DNA from: Pusillimonas sp. UBA3987
GTDB taxonomy: Bacteria; Pseudomonadota; Gammaproteobacteria; Burkholderiales; Burkholderiaceae_B
Direction of reading: 5' to 3'
DNA: 64,000 bases
Assembly: GCA_002384935.1 (NCBI GenBank)
Contig: DGCD01000021.1
Coordinates: 122,281 to 186,280 of the forward strand
The position numbers and the translations under genes were made by a program. Every line of letters starts with the position of its first letter. Within the stretch, counting starts at the first letter, position 1. The notes under the pieces were generated by a model. That model ran no database searches. It worked only from the letters and a program-made list of their open reading frames with translations, and had not been told where the DNA came from. Below, piece after piece: positions 45,063 through 54,328 of this stretch.

Positions 45063-45189
45063 TTTATAACAAAGCAAAAACCAAGAAACTCCACCCTTTC
45101 AACGCGCTTTTTTCGCGTTTTTTCACGGTCCACCGTTATCTGACACACGTTTTCGCCGACCCACAGCGTCGACGGTTACAGGAGCCATC

Positions 45190-48114
45190 ATGCAAACAAC
45201 CCTATCAGAAAATCATACTGAGACCCCGCCCGACGCCCCCGCTTCCGAACGGAAAACCAGCGGCCAGCAAAACAACCCATGGCAGAATTTCAGTGTTATC
45301 CGACGCAATGGTGCAGTCGTTTCCTTCGAGCCCAATAAAATCAGCGTGGCTGTCACCAAGGCTTTTCTTGCCGTTAACGGTGGGCAAAGCGCCGCATCTG
45401 CGCGGGTTCGTGAATTGGTAGAGCAACTCACCTCACAGGTTGTTAATGCACTTATTCGCAACCGCCCCGGTGGCGGCACATTCCATATCGAGGATATCCA
45501 GGACCAGGTCGAGCTGGCGCTCATGCGCTCTGGTGAACACGACGTTGCCCGCGCCTACGTGCTGTATCGTGAAAAGCGCTCGCAAGAGCGCGCTCGCAGT
45601 GCACCCGAACAAGCTGCACCCAGCACGCCGGCCCTGAACGTCACCGACAACGGCGTGGTACGCCCCCTCGATATCGATCGCCTGAAGGAAACGATTGAAG
45701 CGGCCGGCGTCGATCTGCCCATCCCAATCGACACCGACGCCATTCTGACCGAGACCATTAAAAACCTATACGACGGCATCCCCGCCGAAGAGGTTTATAA
45801 GTCGGCCATTTTGTCGGCCCGTTCCATGGTTGAAAACGATCCGGCATACAGCCAGGTTACGGCTCGCCTGTTATTGCACACGATTCGTATTGAAGTCCTC
45901 GGCGAAGAAGTCTCTCAGGCCGCAATGGAAACCCGCTATGCCGAATACCTGCCCAGGTTCATTAAAACCGGCATTGAAAATGGCTTGCTCGACGACAAGC
46001 TGGGCCAGTTCGATCTGCCCAAGCTCGCCGCCGCACTGAAAGCGGAACGCGACAACCAATTCACCTACCTGGGCCTTCAAACGCTGTACGACCGCTACTT
46101 TCTGCACGTTCGCGGCCATCGCATCGAATTGCCGCAAATCTTTTTCATGCGTGTGGCAATGGGCCTGGCACTGAACGAAATAAACCGCGAAGCCAGGGCC
46201 ATCGAGTTTTACAACGTGCTGTCTTCTTTCGACTTCATGAGTTCCACGCCCACGCTGTTCAATTCGGGCACGCTGCACTCGCAATTATCCTCGTGCTACC
46301 TCACAACCGTGTCGGATGACCTCGTGGGCATCTACGACGCCATCAAAGAAAATGCACTGCTGGCCAAATACGCTGGCGGCCTGGGTAACGACTGGACTCC
46401 GGTACGCGCCTTGCGCAGCCACATCAAGGGCACCAACGGTGAAAGCCAGGGTGTCGTACCTTTCCTGAAAGTGGTGAACGACACCGCTGTTGCAGTCAAC
46501 CAGGGCGGCAAACGCAAGGGTGCCGTGTGCGCCTACCTCGAGACCTGGCACCTCGACATCGAAGAGTTCCTGGAACTGCGCAAGAATACCGGCGACGAGC
46601 GTCGTCGCACGCACGACATGAACACGGCCAACTGGATTCCCGATTTGTTCATGAAGCGGGTCATGGAAAACGGCGACTGGACCCTGTTCTCGCCCTCCGA
46701 CGTTCCCGACCTGCACGACAAATACGGCCAGGCGTTTGAAGCCGCCTACATTGCCTACGAAGAAAAGGCGGCGCGCGGCGAATTGCCTCTGCACAAAGCC
46801 ATTCCGGCGGTCAACCTGTGGCGCAAAATGCTTTCCATGTTGTTCGAAACCGGCCATCCCTGGCTCACGTTCAAAGACCCTTGCAACATCCGTTCACCAC
46901 AGCAGCACGTTGGTGTGGTGCACAGCTCCAACTTGTGCACCGAAATCACGTTGAATACCAACGAGTCGGAAATTGCCGTGTGCAACCTGGGGTCCATCAA
47001 CCTGGCGGCGCATTTGAAACCCGGTGCCGATGGCTCGTACGAACTTGATCACGACAAACTCCAGCGCACGGTTAATGTTGCCATGCGCATGCTCGATAAC
47101 GTCATCGACATCAACTACTACGCAGTCCCCAAGGCCCGTAACTCGAACGTGCGCCATCGCCCTGTCGGCATGGGCATCATGGGCTTCCAGGACTGCCTGC
47201 ACATCATGCGCGTGCCGTTTGCATCGAACGAGGCCGTCACGTTCTCCGATAACTCAATGGAAGCAGTGTGCTATTACGCTTACCAGGCATCCAGCAAGCT
47301 TGCCGCCGAGCGTGGCCCTTATGACAGCTTTCGCGGGTCGTTGTGGGATCGCGGCATCCTGCCCCAGGACACACTGAAAATGTTGCGCGAGCAACGTGGC
47401 GGCTATGTTGAAGTGGATGAAAGCAGCACGCTCGATTGGGATACCCTGCGGGCGCACATCCAACAACACGGTATGCGCAACTCCAACTGCATTGCGGTTG
47501 CTCCTACCGCCACGATTTCAAACATCATTGGCGTTTCACCCTGCATCGAACCCAACTATCGCAATCTGTATGTGAAATCCAACCTGTCGGGTGAGTTCAT
47601 CGTGGTGAATGACGCTCTGGTACGCGACCTGAAAACACGCGGCTTGTGGGACGAAGTCATGGTGTCTGACCTGAAATATTTCGACGGCAGCCTGGCACGC
47701 ATTGATCGCATTCCGGAAGACCTGCGCGAACTCTATGCAACGGCCTTTGAAATTGATCCAAGCTGGGTGGTTGAATGTGCCGCACGACGCCAAAAGTGGA
47801 TTGACCAGGCACAGTCATTGAATATTTTCATGGCGGGCGTATCTGGCAAGAAACTCGACGCCACCTACAAACTGGCCTGGATTCGCGGACTGAAAACCAC
47901 TTACTATCTGCGCTCCAGCGGTGCAACCAACGCTGAAAAATCAACAGGCCGTGGCGGCGAGTTGAACTCGGTTTCCAACAGTGCCTCGGGAACGACTACG
48001 GCCACTGCCGCTGCAGCACCCGCTGCCAATTTGCCGGAAGCGGAAGTCGTTGGTACGGTGTGCACTTTACGGCCCGGTGACGATGGTTTCGAAGAGTGCG
48101 AGGCATGCCAATAA
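45190..48114 (+). CDS. nrdA: Ribonucleoside-diphosphate reductase, alpha subunit (class I)
   Basis: 974 residues. An N-terminal ATP-cone (FSVIRRNGAVVSFEPNKISV) allows dATP feedback control, and a second ATP-cone-like stretch may follow around residues 155-260. Substrate-site cysteine region SSNLCTEITLNTNESEIAVC and NLGSINLAAHL are present, and the C-terminal redox pair is in GFEECEACQ. Reduces ribonucleotides to deoxyribonucleotides. It is followed by nrdB 57 bp downstream and preceded by paired NrdR boxes. The long N-terminal region makes it bigger than E. coli NrdA (~760 residues), as usual for beta-proteobacterial forms. Confidence 0.96.
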   Translation: MQTTLSENHTETPPDAPASERKTSGQQNNPWQNFSVIRRNGAVVSFEPNKISVAVTKAFLAVNGGQSAASARVRELVEQLTSQVVNALIRNRPGGGTFHIEDIQDQVELALMRSGEHDVARAYVLYREKRSQERARSAPEQAAPSTPALNVTDNGVVRPLDIDRLKETIEAAGVDLPIPIDTDAILTETIKNLYDGIPAEEVYKSAILSARSMVENDPAYSQVTARLLLHTIRIEVLGEEVSQAAMETRYAEYLPRFIKTGIENGLLDDKLGQFDLPKLAAALKAERDNQFTYLGLQTLYDRYFLHVRGHRIELPQIFFMRVAMGLALNEINREARAIEFYNVLSSFDFMSSTPTLFNSGTLHSQLSSCYLTTVSDDLVGIYDAIKENALLAKYAGGLGNDWTPVRALRSHIKGTNGESQGVVPFLKVVNDTAVAVNQGGKRKGAVCAYLETWHLDIEEFLELRKNTGDERRRTHDMNTANWIPDLFMKRVMENGDWTLFSPSDVPDLHDKYGQAFEAAYIAYEEKAARGELPLHKAIPAVNLWRKMLSMLFETGHPWLTFKDPCNIRSPQQHVGVVHSSNLCTEITLNTNESEIAVCNLGSINLAAHLKPGADGSYELDHDKLQRTVNVAMRMLDNVIDINYYAVPKARNSNVRHRPVGMGIMGFQDCLHIMRVPFASNEAVTFSDNSMEAVCYYAYQASSKLAAERGPYDSFRGSLWDRGILPQDTLKMLREQRGGYVEVDESSTLDWDTLRAHIQQHGMRNSNCIAVAPTATISNIIGVSPCIEPNYRNLYVKSNLSGEFIVVNDALVRDLKTRGLWDEVMVSDLKYFDGSLARIDRIPEDLRELYATAFEIDPSWVVECAARRQKWIDQAQSLNIFMAGVSGKKLDATYKLAWIRGLKTTYYLRSSGATNAEKSTGRGGELNSVSNSASGTTTATAAAAPAANLPEAEVVGTVCTLRPGDDGFEECEACQ

Positions 48115-48171
48115 GGCGCCAGCCCTTCAAACCACCCACCCAACACACGAACAGATAAAAGGTACAAGACA

Positions 48172-49389
48172 ATGCTTTCATGGGATGACGACACACCTAA
48201 ATCAACGCCTACGCCGGCAAGCCCGGCAGCGCGTCAACCTGATGCGCCTGCGCAAAGCGCAGCGAACACCCAGGCAACGCATTACGACCATGCAGCCATG
48301 GCGCCCGCAAAGGCCACCGGCGCGGCGCCTCATGCCAAGCCCAACGCCACGGTTGCTGCACCGGTGTCAACCAGTCGCGTCAGCGCCGCCGACAAACGCA
48401 TCATCAACGGCCAAACCGACGTCAACCAGCTCGTGCCCTTCAAATACAAATGGGCATGGGAAAAATACCTGGCTACCTGCGCCAATCATTGGATGCCGCA
48501 GGAAGTCAACATGTCGCGCGACATTGCCTTGTGGAAGAACCCAAACGGCCTGACCGAAGACGAACGCCGCATCGTTAAGCGCAACCTGGGCTTTTTCGTT
48601 ACAGCCGACTCTCTGGCCGCCAACAATATTGTGCTGGGCACCTATCGTCATATCACCGCGCCGGAATGCCGTCAGTTTTTGTTGCGTCAGGCGTTTGAAG
48701 AAGCGATTCACACCCACGCTTATCAGTATATTGTTGAAAGCCTCGATCTTGATGAGTCAGAAATCTTCAACGCCTATAACGAAGTTCCCTCTATCCGGGC
48801 CAAAGATGAATTCCTGATTCCGTTCATCGATGCCATCGCCGACCCGCACTTCGAAACCGGTACACCCGAGGCCGACCAAACACTATTGAAGTCGCTTATT
48901 GTTTTTGCCTGCCTAATGGAAGGCCTGTTCTTCTATGTTGGCTTTACGCAAATTCTGGCCTTGGGTCGTCAAAACAAAATGACCGGCGCTGCCGAACAAT
49001 ACATGTACATTCTTCGCGATGAGTCCATGCATTGCAATTTCGGCATCGATCTCATCAACACCATCAAGCTCGAGAACCCGCATCTGTGGACACCGGAATT
49101 CCGCGAAGAAATTCGCGTCCTGTTCCGTAAGGCCGTCGAGCTTGAATATGCTTATGCGGAAGACACCATGCCGCGTGGCGTGCTGGGCTTGAATGCAGGC
49201 ATGTTCAAATCGTATTTGCGCTTTATCGCCAATCGCCGCTGTCAACAAATCGGTATCGAGCCTTTATTCGCACAAGAAGACAATCCATTCCCCTGGATGG
49301 CTGAAATGATCGATCTTAAGAAAGAACGCAACTTTTTTGAGACACGCGTGATTGAATATCAAACCGGTGGAGCACTAAACTGGGAATAA
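48172..49389 (+). CDS. nrdB: Ribonucleoside-diphosphate reductase, beta subunit
   Basis: 405 residues. The diiron ligands are found in EEAIHTHAYQYIVESL and DESMHCNFGIDL, and the C-terminal GGALNWE tail docks to the alpha subunit. The first ~80 residues are a low-complexity Ala/Pro/Thr-rich extension before the conserved start of the fold (ADKRIINGQTDVNQLVPFKY). Start ATG at 48172 with AAAGGT in front. Operon with nrdA. Confidence 0.95.
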   Translation: MLSWDDDTPKSTPTPASPAARQPDAPAQSAANTQATHYDHAAMAPAKATGAAPHAKPNATVAAPVSTSRVSAADKRIINGQTDVNQLVPFKYKWAWEKYLATCANHWMPQEVNMSRDIALWKNPNGLTEDERRIVKRNLGFFVTADSLAANNIVLGTYRHITAPECRQFLLRQAFEEAIHTHAYQYIVESLDLDESEIFNAYNEVPSIRAKDEFLIPFIDAIADPHFETGTPEADQTLLKSLIVFACLMEGLFFYVGFTQILALGRQNKMTGAAEQYMYILRDESMHCNFGIDLINTIKLENPHLWTPEFREEIRVLFRKAVELEYAYAEDTMPRGVLGLNAGMFKSYLRFIANRRCQQIGIEPLFAQEDNPFPWMAEMIDLKKERNFFETRVIEYQTGGALNWE

Positions 49390-49544
49390 TGCTTGGATAC
49401 TGCTGCTCCTTCAGTTAGACTCATAGCGTGCCGGGTGCTGTGCACTTTGCACGCTTGTGCCATTTGAAATGGGTCGCACCCTTTTAGTGGGGGCCATATC
49501 AAATGGATGGACGTTTCTACGATTCATTCTCAAGGAGCATCACT
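49390..49544. other. Intergenic region upstream of the histone-like gene
   Basis: No gene seen. The repeat CCATTTGAAATGG and the small stem GGGT-CGC-ACCC followed by TTTT (near 49471-49490) may act as a weak terminator of nrdAB. A good AAGGAG ribosome site lies at 49532-49537 for the next gene. Confidence 0.4.
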
Positions 49545-50186
49545 ATGGCTACAGCCAAAAAGGCAGCAACCAAAAAGGCAAGAACCGCCAAGAAAGCAAC
49601 AGCAACCAAAAAGGTAGCAGCGAAGAAAGCGGTACCTGCAAAGAAAACAGTAGCGGCAAAAAAAGCAGCGCCGGCTAAAAAAGCAGTCAAGAAAACGGCA
49701 GCAAAGAAAACCGTAGCTAAAAAAACCGTTGCAAAAAAAGCACCGGCAAAAAAAGCCACGGTAAAAAAAGCAGCGGCGAAAAAAACAACGGCAAGCAAAA
49801 AAGTAGCAGCGAAAAAAACCGTAGCAAAGAAAGCACCGGCAAAAAAAACCATCGCTAAAAAAGCCGTTGCAAAAAAGGCCGTGGCTAAAAAAGCAACCGC
49901 AAAGAAAGCGGTCGCAAAAAAAACACCGGCAAAAAAAAACGTAGCCAAAAAGGCACCGGCAAAAAAAGCAACCGCCGCTAAAAAAGCGCCTGCAAAGAAA
50001 GTGGCCAGCAAAGCCGCGCCTGCCAAAAAAGCCGTAGCCAAAAAGGCACCGGCAAAAAAAAACGCTAAAAAAGTGAAAACCAGCAAAACAGCGGCTAATG
50101 CTTCACAAACAGCAGAAGCTCAGGAAGCCACAAAAACGGTGAATCCCGCTGCAAGCTGGCCGTTCCCTACAGGTGACCGGCCGTAA
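49545..50186 (+). CDS. Lysine/alanine-rich histone H1-like DNA-binding protein
   Basis: 213 residues from the ATG at 49545 (MATAKKAATKKARTAKKATA), nine bases after AAGGAG. Nearly the whole protein is made of AKKA, VAKK and PAKK repeats, resembling eukaryotic histone H1 tails, AlgP and the Bordetella BpH1 protein. Such proteins bind and compact DNA non-specifically and vary in length by repeat gain or loss. A short non-repetitive tail (AASWPFPTGDRP) ends the protein. An open frame on the opposite strand is only a mirror of the repeats. Confidence 0.9.
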   Translation: MATAKKAATKKARTAKKATATKKVAAKKAVPAKKTVAAKKAAPAKKAVKKTAAKKTVAKKTVAKKAPAKKATVKKAAAKKTTASKKVAAKKTVAKKAPAKKTIAKKAVAKKAVAKKATAKKAVAKKTPAKKNVAKKAPAKKATAAKKAPAKKVASKAAPAKKAVAKKAPAKKNAKKVKTSKTAANASQTAEAQEATKTVNPAASWPFPTGDRP

Positions 50187-50214
50187 TTTTTGTACTAAAT
50201 ATCATTTAATTTCA

Positions 50215-50246
50215 GGCACCCGTTACCAAAACGGCTGCCTTTTTTA
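50215..50246 (+). terminator. Rho-independent terminator of the histone H1-like gene
   Basis: GGCA-C-CCGTT and AACGG-C-TGCC pair around a 4-6 nt loop and are followed by six Ts. It lies about 30 bp after the stop codon. Confidence 0.75.
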
Positions 50247-50338
50247 TTTCTGATTTGTCACTTTCTAGTTTCTACTTCAGTCTGCCAGAGTCTCATGCGA
50301 CAATGTCACATCTTTAACTTCGATGGTGACTGATACCC

Positions 50339-50902
50339 ATGTTTAGCAACATACTGCATTTCATCATCAACATCCTGTTTACCCTTTTCGGTATTGCCCT
50401 GTTGATCAGAGCCTGGATGTTTGCAATCCGCCTGCACCCATTCAATCCATACTCACAAGCGCTGCTGCGAATTACCGACTGGCTGGTTGTGCCGCTTAAA
50501 CGAATTATTCCTTCCGCGGGCCGCTTCGACGGGCCAAGTATCGTGGCCGCCTGGCTGGTTGCGCTTATTTATTTACTGCTCACCTTCTTTGTATTAACCG
50601 GTGCGCTGCCCTTAATGAACGGCCTGGCCGGCGCTCTGGTAGCGAGCGTTCTGACTGTATTGAAATGGGCTTTCAACCTGGTCTTGTGGCTCACACTGAT
50701 TCAGGTTGTGTTGTCGTGGGTAAACCCCATGGCACCCATTATGCCGGTTCTGCAAACACTGACTGCGCCGCTTCTCGACCCCATACGACGCGTTTTGCCG
50801 AATTTGGGCGGTATCGATTTTTCACCCCTGATCTTGTTGATTGTGGCACAAGTCATCATGATGGTTCTTGAAAGTATGGCTTTTTCCCTGTTTGGGGTTT
50901 GA
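50339..50902 (+). CDS. YggT-family membrane protein
   Basis: 187 residues with two YggT repeats: FGIALLIRAWMFAIRLHPFN and TLIQVVLSWVNPMAPIMPVL, each with hydrophobic helices around it, giving four or more transmembrane segments. YggT proteins are linked to osmotic tolerance or envelope organisation, without a known activity. In many betaproteobacteria it stands as a single gene, as here, closed by a strong terminator. Confidence 0.9.
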   Translation: MFSNILHFIINILFTLFGIALLIRAWMFAIRLHPFNPYSQALLRITDWLVVPLKRIIPSAGRFDGPSIVAAWLVALIYLLLTFFVLTGALPLMNGLAGALVASVLTVLKWAFNLVLWLTLIQVVLSWVNPMAPIMPVLQTLTAPLLDPIRRVLPNLGGIDFSPLILLIVAQVIMMVLESMAFSLFGV

Positions 50903-50916
50903 CGCTTGCTTGAACT

Positions 50917-50955
50917 AAAAAAGGCCCGGCACACAAATGTATGCCGGGCCTTTTT
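50917..50955. terminator. Bidirectional rho-independent terminator
   Basis: AAAAAGGCCCGGCA (50918-50931) and TGCCGGGCCTTTTT (50942-50955) form a perfect 14-bp stem with A and T runs on both sides. It serves the convergent YggT gene and the glycine-zipper lipoprotein gene. Confidence 0.92.
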
Positions 50956-50992
50956 ACGCCGGGGTCAAGCATCGCTCCCCCCAACACCACAA

Positions 50993-51490
50993 TTACATTG
51001 GTACCACGCGTGTAGGGCCGTTACCGCTTAGAACACGCACCCTTTGCCCGGCGCTGATGGGTACATCGGCCGCCTGCGCAATCACGCGGGTTTCACCATT
51101 GTCAAGGCGTACTTCAATCTCAAGACCTTGGGTTTTACCGACCTGATTTTCTACTGTATTACCCAACAGGCCGCCCAGAATCGCACCGCCAACGGTGGCA
51201 ATGGCGCGGCCCGAGCCACCCCCTATTGCGTTACCGGCCACACCACCCAGCGCACCGCCGGCAACCATGCCTGCTCCACTGGATTTGTCGTTTTGTATAA
51301 CGACATTACGCACGGACACGACAGTACCAAGCCGCACAATCTGTTCACGCTGGGCCTGATCATAATTGTAGACAGAGCTGGAAGCCGAAGGATTTGCACA
51401 TCCTGCAATAACACCCATTGCCCCGACCAACGCCACCACCGCGATAAACCGGCCTGGCCGATAACCTTTAAGCTGAACCCTTGTTGTCAT
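50993..51490 (-). CDS. Glycine-zipper 2TM-domain outer-membrane lipoprotein (SlyB-like)
   Basis: 165 residues from the ATG at 51488-51490 (MTTRVQLKGY). The lipobox VIAGC marks a lipoprotein. The centre GAGMVAGGALGGVAGNAIGG and GRAIATVGGAILGGLLGNTV is the Gly-zipper (Rick_17kDa_Anti) segment, and the rest a small C-terminal domain. Relatives (SlyB, PcpY) stabilise the outer membrane or join the stress response. Confidence 0.88.
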   Translation of the reverse strand: MTTRVQLKGYRPGRFIAVVALVGAMGVIAGCANPSASSSVYNYDQAQREQIVRLGTVVSVRNVVIQNDKSSGAGMVAGGALGGVAGNAIGGGSGRAIATVGGAILGGLLGNTVENQVGKTQGLEIEVRLDNGETRVIAQAADVPISAGQRVRVLSGNGPTRVVPM

Positions 51491-51526
51491 GAATACACTC
51501 CTGTTAGAACCCGGTACACACACAGT

Positions 51527-52468
51527 TTAACCGGGTAATTTAATACCATGGTGACGCTCCAGCATGGCACCGATCTGGCCGCGATCCGGCTGATGACTTT
51601 GCGGGCCACGAGATGAAATTTTAATCGCCCCCATGACATTCGCCAAACAACACGCGTCGCGCAAACTCCAACCCTCACTAAGGCCATACAAAAGGCCAGC
51701 ACGATGTGCATCGCCGCACCCTGTAGGATCAACGACCTCATTAACCTGGAAAGGTTCAATATGCGTGTGTTCTCCTTTCACATATAACGAGGCGCCCTGG
51801 GCACCTCGCGTTACCACCACCGCCTGCAAGCTCGAGGACAAATCGACCAGGCTACGCCCTGTTCGTTGCTCGATGACACTGGCCTCATACTCATTCGCCG
51901 TCAGCATCTGCGCAAGCGCCAACATCTCATTCAGATCTTCGCCCGTAAAAAGCGGCATCGCCTGACCCAGATCGAAGATAAAAGGAATATTACCGGCATT
52001 CAAACGACGGGCATGGGCGAACATACCCTCTTTTGAATCGGGTGCGACAATTGCCCATGCTGCTTCAACACCCGAGACATCGTTGTCGGCCGAAAACGAC
52101 ATCGCCCCGGGATGAAAAGACGCAATCTGATTGTTGTCGAGATCTGTCGTGATGAAGCACTGTGGCGTAAACATGTCGGGCATGACCCGCACATACTGCG
52201 TATCGATACCCAGCTTTTGCATGTACTGCAAATAATCATCGGCATCAACACCCACCGTTCCAACCGGCAGAGGCTGCCCACCCAGCAAACGCAAATTGTA
52301 GGCAATATTTCCGGCGCAACCGCCGTATTCCTTGCGCATCGACGGCACAAAGAAAGAAACGCTTAGAGAATGAATGCTGTCGGGCAGGATGTGCTCTTTA
52401 AAATGCCCTTCGAACACGGCAATTGTGTCAAACGCAATAGAACCACATACAACAATAGGTTTAGTCAT
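51527..52468 (-). CDS. PfkB-family carbohydrate/nucleoside kinase (adenosine kinase-like)
   Basis: 313 residues. GGCAGNIAYNLRLLGGQPLP is the PfkB substrate/ATP region and VDPTGCGDAHRAG the C-terminal signature with the catalytic Asp. The usual motif reads DPTGAGDAFRAG, so Ala-to-Cys and Phe-to-His changes are unusual but leave the catalytic Asp. Sequence is closest, from memory, to bacterial adenosine/sugar kinases in beta-proteobacteria. The start overlaps the stop of the upstream DUF3426 gene by 4 bp (ATGA), so the two are co-transcribed. Confidence 0.85.
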   Translation of the reverse strand: MTKPIVVCGSIAFDTIAVFEGHFKEHILPDSIHSLSVSFFVPSMRKEYGGCAGNIAYNLRLLGGQPLPVGTVGVDADDYLQYMQKLGIDTQYVRVMPDMFTPQCFITTDLDNNQIASFHPGAMSFSADNDVSGVEAAWAIVAPDSKEGMFAHARRLNAGNIPFIFDLGQAMPLFTGEDLNEMLALAQMLTANEYEASVIEQRTGRSLVDLSSSLQAVVVTRGAQGASLYVKGEHTHIEPFQVNEVVDPTGCGDAHRAGLLYGLSEGWSLRDACCLANVMGAIKISSRGPQSHQPDRGQIGAMLERHHGIKLPG

Positions 52469-53379
52469 TTTTGTCCTTGATCGGGAAATACTTTTCGCAA
52501 CTGATAGCCATTTACTTTCAGGTCACCTACCTCAACCGGTATTCTCAGCCGCACTTCCTGGCCAGCCTGGAATGCCGGCGCCTTTTCACCATTGGCCAGA
52601 TAGTTATCGGGTCCATACGTTTTTGTAGCCACGACGGCACCCGAAAAATCGACCAGATCAAGCATCAATACCGGCCATTGCTGAGCCTTTCCAAAAGTAT
52701 TGCGCATCACCACATTCAATTGCATCTGCGTTGGCGAATCCCCGGCCTGTAAAGAGGAGTCCATGATTGAAATTCGATCAACGCGCTGAGGATAAGGCAC
52801 GGTGCAGCCAATTGAAACACAAGCACGCTCCAGCCACGGGCGCGCCGCGGGTACCGAGGAAGCGATCTGGACACGATACGCATACACCAATAATGCAGCA
52901 CCAACCAATAAGCCCAAGGCAACCAGAAAGGTAACAAGGCCCCCCCAACCAGAGCTGATGGTTTCCCGGCGATGCGTCAGGAACTCTGCACCGGCGGGAC
53001 GCCGGATACGGTCTTCGCGCGGCTCCAGATACAGGGAGACCGGCTCATTCTGTTGATCACTATCAGTGTTGGAGGCAATGTAATGCGCATCGTCGTTTGG
53101 CGCATCGAGGGTGTGCAAGTCGACGCGCGGAGGGACACGCCGGGGCGTTGATGGCTGCCGGGGCTCGGCACGCAAGGGAACATGGCCCACTTCCTGAGTT
53201 GGCTCACTTTGCGTTTTTTGAGGCTGTACATCCGACACCTCGCCCGGCACCACAAATTCGAAACCATCAAAAATGTTGGCGCAATTAACGCAACGAATAT
53301 AGCCCTTGCGCAGCTTCATCTGCTCCAGACTTGCTGCAAACACAGTGCCGCACTCAGGGCAACGGGTATTCAACTCCAT
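52465..53379 (-). CDS. Zinc-ribbon and DUF3426 membrane protein
   Basis: 304 residues. The N-terminus has a zinc ribbon, CPECGTVF and CVNCANIFDGF (MJ0042-type). A disordered linker follows, then one transmembrane helix (GGLVTFLVALGLLVGAALLV) and a C-terminal DUF3426 domain (LNVVMRNTFGKAQQWPVLML). Its place beside prmA and accBC is conserved in the Bordetella group. Function unknown. Confidence 0.88.
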   Translation of the reverse strand: MELNTRCPECGTVFAASLEQMKLRKGYIRCVNCANIFDGFEFVVPGEVSDVQPQKTQSEPTQEVGHVPLRAEPRQPSTPRRVPPRVDLHTLDAPNDDAHYIASNTDSDQQNEPVSLYLEPREDRIRRPAGAEFLTHRRETISSGWGGLVTFLVALGLLVGAALLVYAYRVQIASSVPAARPWLERACVSIGCTVPYPQRVDRISIMDSSLQAGDSPTQMQLNVVMRNTFGKAQQWPVLMLDLVDFSGAVVATKTYGPDNYLANGEKAPAFQAGQEVRLRIPVEVGDLKVNGYQLRKVFPDQGQK

Positions 53380-53414
53380 AAATCGGGCCTAACCACTTAT
53401 GACTGCCTTCAGAT

Positions 53415-54317
53415 TCAACGTTGGCCGTGCAAACACACCCAGCCTTCTCTTGACTGCCAAACCGACATCGCCAGCCAGGGCGCATAGGCAGCCGCGACCT
53501 CATCGGCCTGGCGCTCAAGCACCCCCGACAACACCAGCCGGCCTCCCTGTGCGACACGGTTGGCCAGCATGGGTGCCAAAACCTTGAGCGGATTCGACAA
53601 AATATTCGCCACGACAAGATCAAACCGACCCTCGGGAAGATCGTCGGGCAACCCGGCATTGAGTTCAACCTGATTCACCTGGGCGTTATACCCAGTCGCA
53701 ATGACAGCCTGTTCATCGATGTCAATAGCATAAACCGAAGCGGCTCCCAGTTTGCGTGCAGCAATGGCCAAAATACCGGAACCGCAACCATAATCAAGCA
53801 CGGTGGGCGCACCTTGCAAGTTCTCTGCCAGCCACTCCAGACACAAATGTGTTGTCGGATGACTTCCGGTGCCGAATGCCAAGCCAGGATCAAGCTCAAT
53901 AGCCACCACGTTATCAGACAAATCCAACGACGGGTCGTTCACATGCCAGCTTGGCACAATGACAATCCGTTCACCAACGTGAATAGGGCCGAATTGCGAC
54001 TGCGTAACGCGAACCCAATCTGCATCGGGTACTTCCTGGGTGACCCAGTCGGTGTCGGAAATTACCTCCCCGGTCGCATCGGCCAGCGCCGACACCACCT
54101 CTGCGGGCTCGAGGTGATCGGGCAAAAGCGCCACCACCCGATTGTTCCGCCACGCCTGCACTTGCGGCTCAGTGCCGGGCTCGCCAAAAAGAGGGTGCTC
54201 GGCGTCGGTATCGCTCTCGGCATCTTCCACCGATACCGATAACACCCCTGCGTCAAGCAGCAGATCGGACCAGGCCTCGGCCTGCTCTTCGCGACAATAC
54301 AGCACAAGTTCACGCAT
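53415..54317 (-). CDS. prmA: Ribosomal protein L11 methyltransferase
   Basis: 300 residues. SAM-binding motif I LDYGCGSGILAIAARKLGAA and the catalytic-loop ANILSNPLKVLAP (NI-L-NP-L) are those of PrmA, and GLAFGTGSHPTTHLCLEWLA is conserved. Trimethylates L11. In the same direction as accC, only 11 bp from it. Confidence 0.95.
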   Translation of the reverse strand: MRELVLYCREEQAEAWSDLLLDAGVLSVSVEDAESDTDAEHPLFGEPGTEPQVQAWRNNRVVALLPDHLEPAEVVSALADATGEVISDTDWVTQEVPDADWVRVTQSQFGPIHVGERIVIVPSWHVNDPSLDLSDNVVAIELDPGLAFGTGSHPTTHLCLEWLAENLQGAPTVLDYGCGSGILAIAARKLGAASVYAIDIDEQAVIATGYNAQVNQVELNAGLPDDLPEGRFDLVVANILSNPLKVLAPMLANRVAQGGRLVLSGVLERQADEVAAAYAPWLAMSVWQSREGWVCLHGQR

Positions 54318-54328
54318 TGGCCGGCTCG

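Noticed and set aside
49517..50086. A hydrophobic 189-residue frame on the minus strand that looks like a membrane protein
   Set aside because: It is the mirror of the AAA/AAG lysine repeats of the histone-like gene (TTT/CTT codons read as Phe/Leu).
49545..50100. Periodic DNA repeat that could suggest a CRISPR or satellite array
   Set aside because: The period follows codons of AKKA-type protein repeats, with no constant repeat/spacer structure. No CRISPR array or cas gene is present anywhere in the window.
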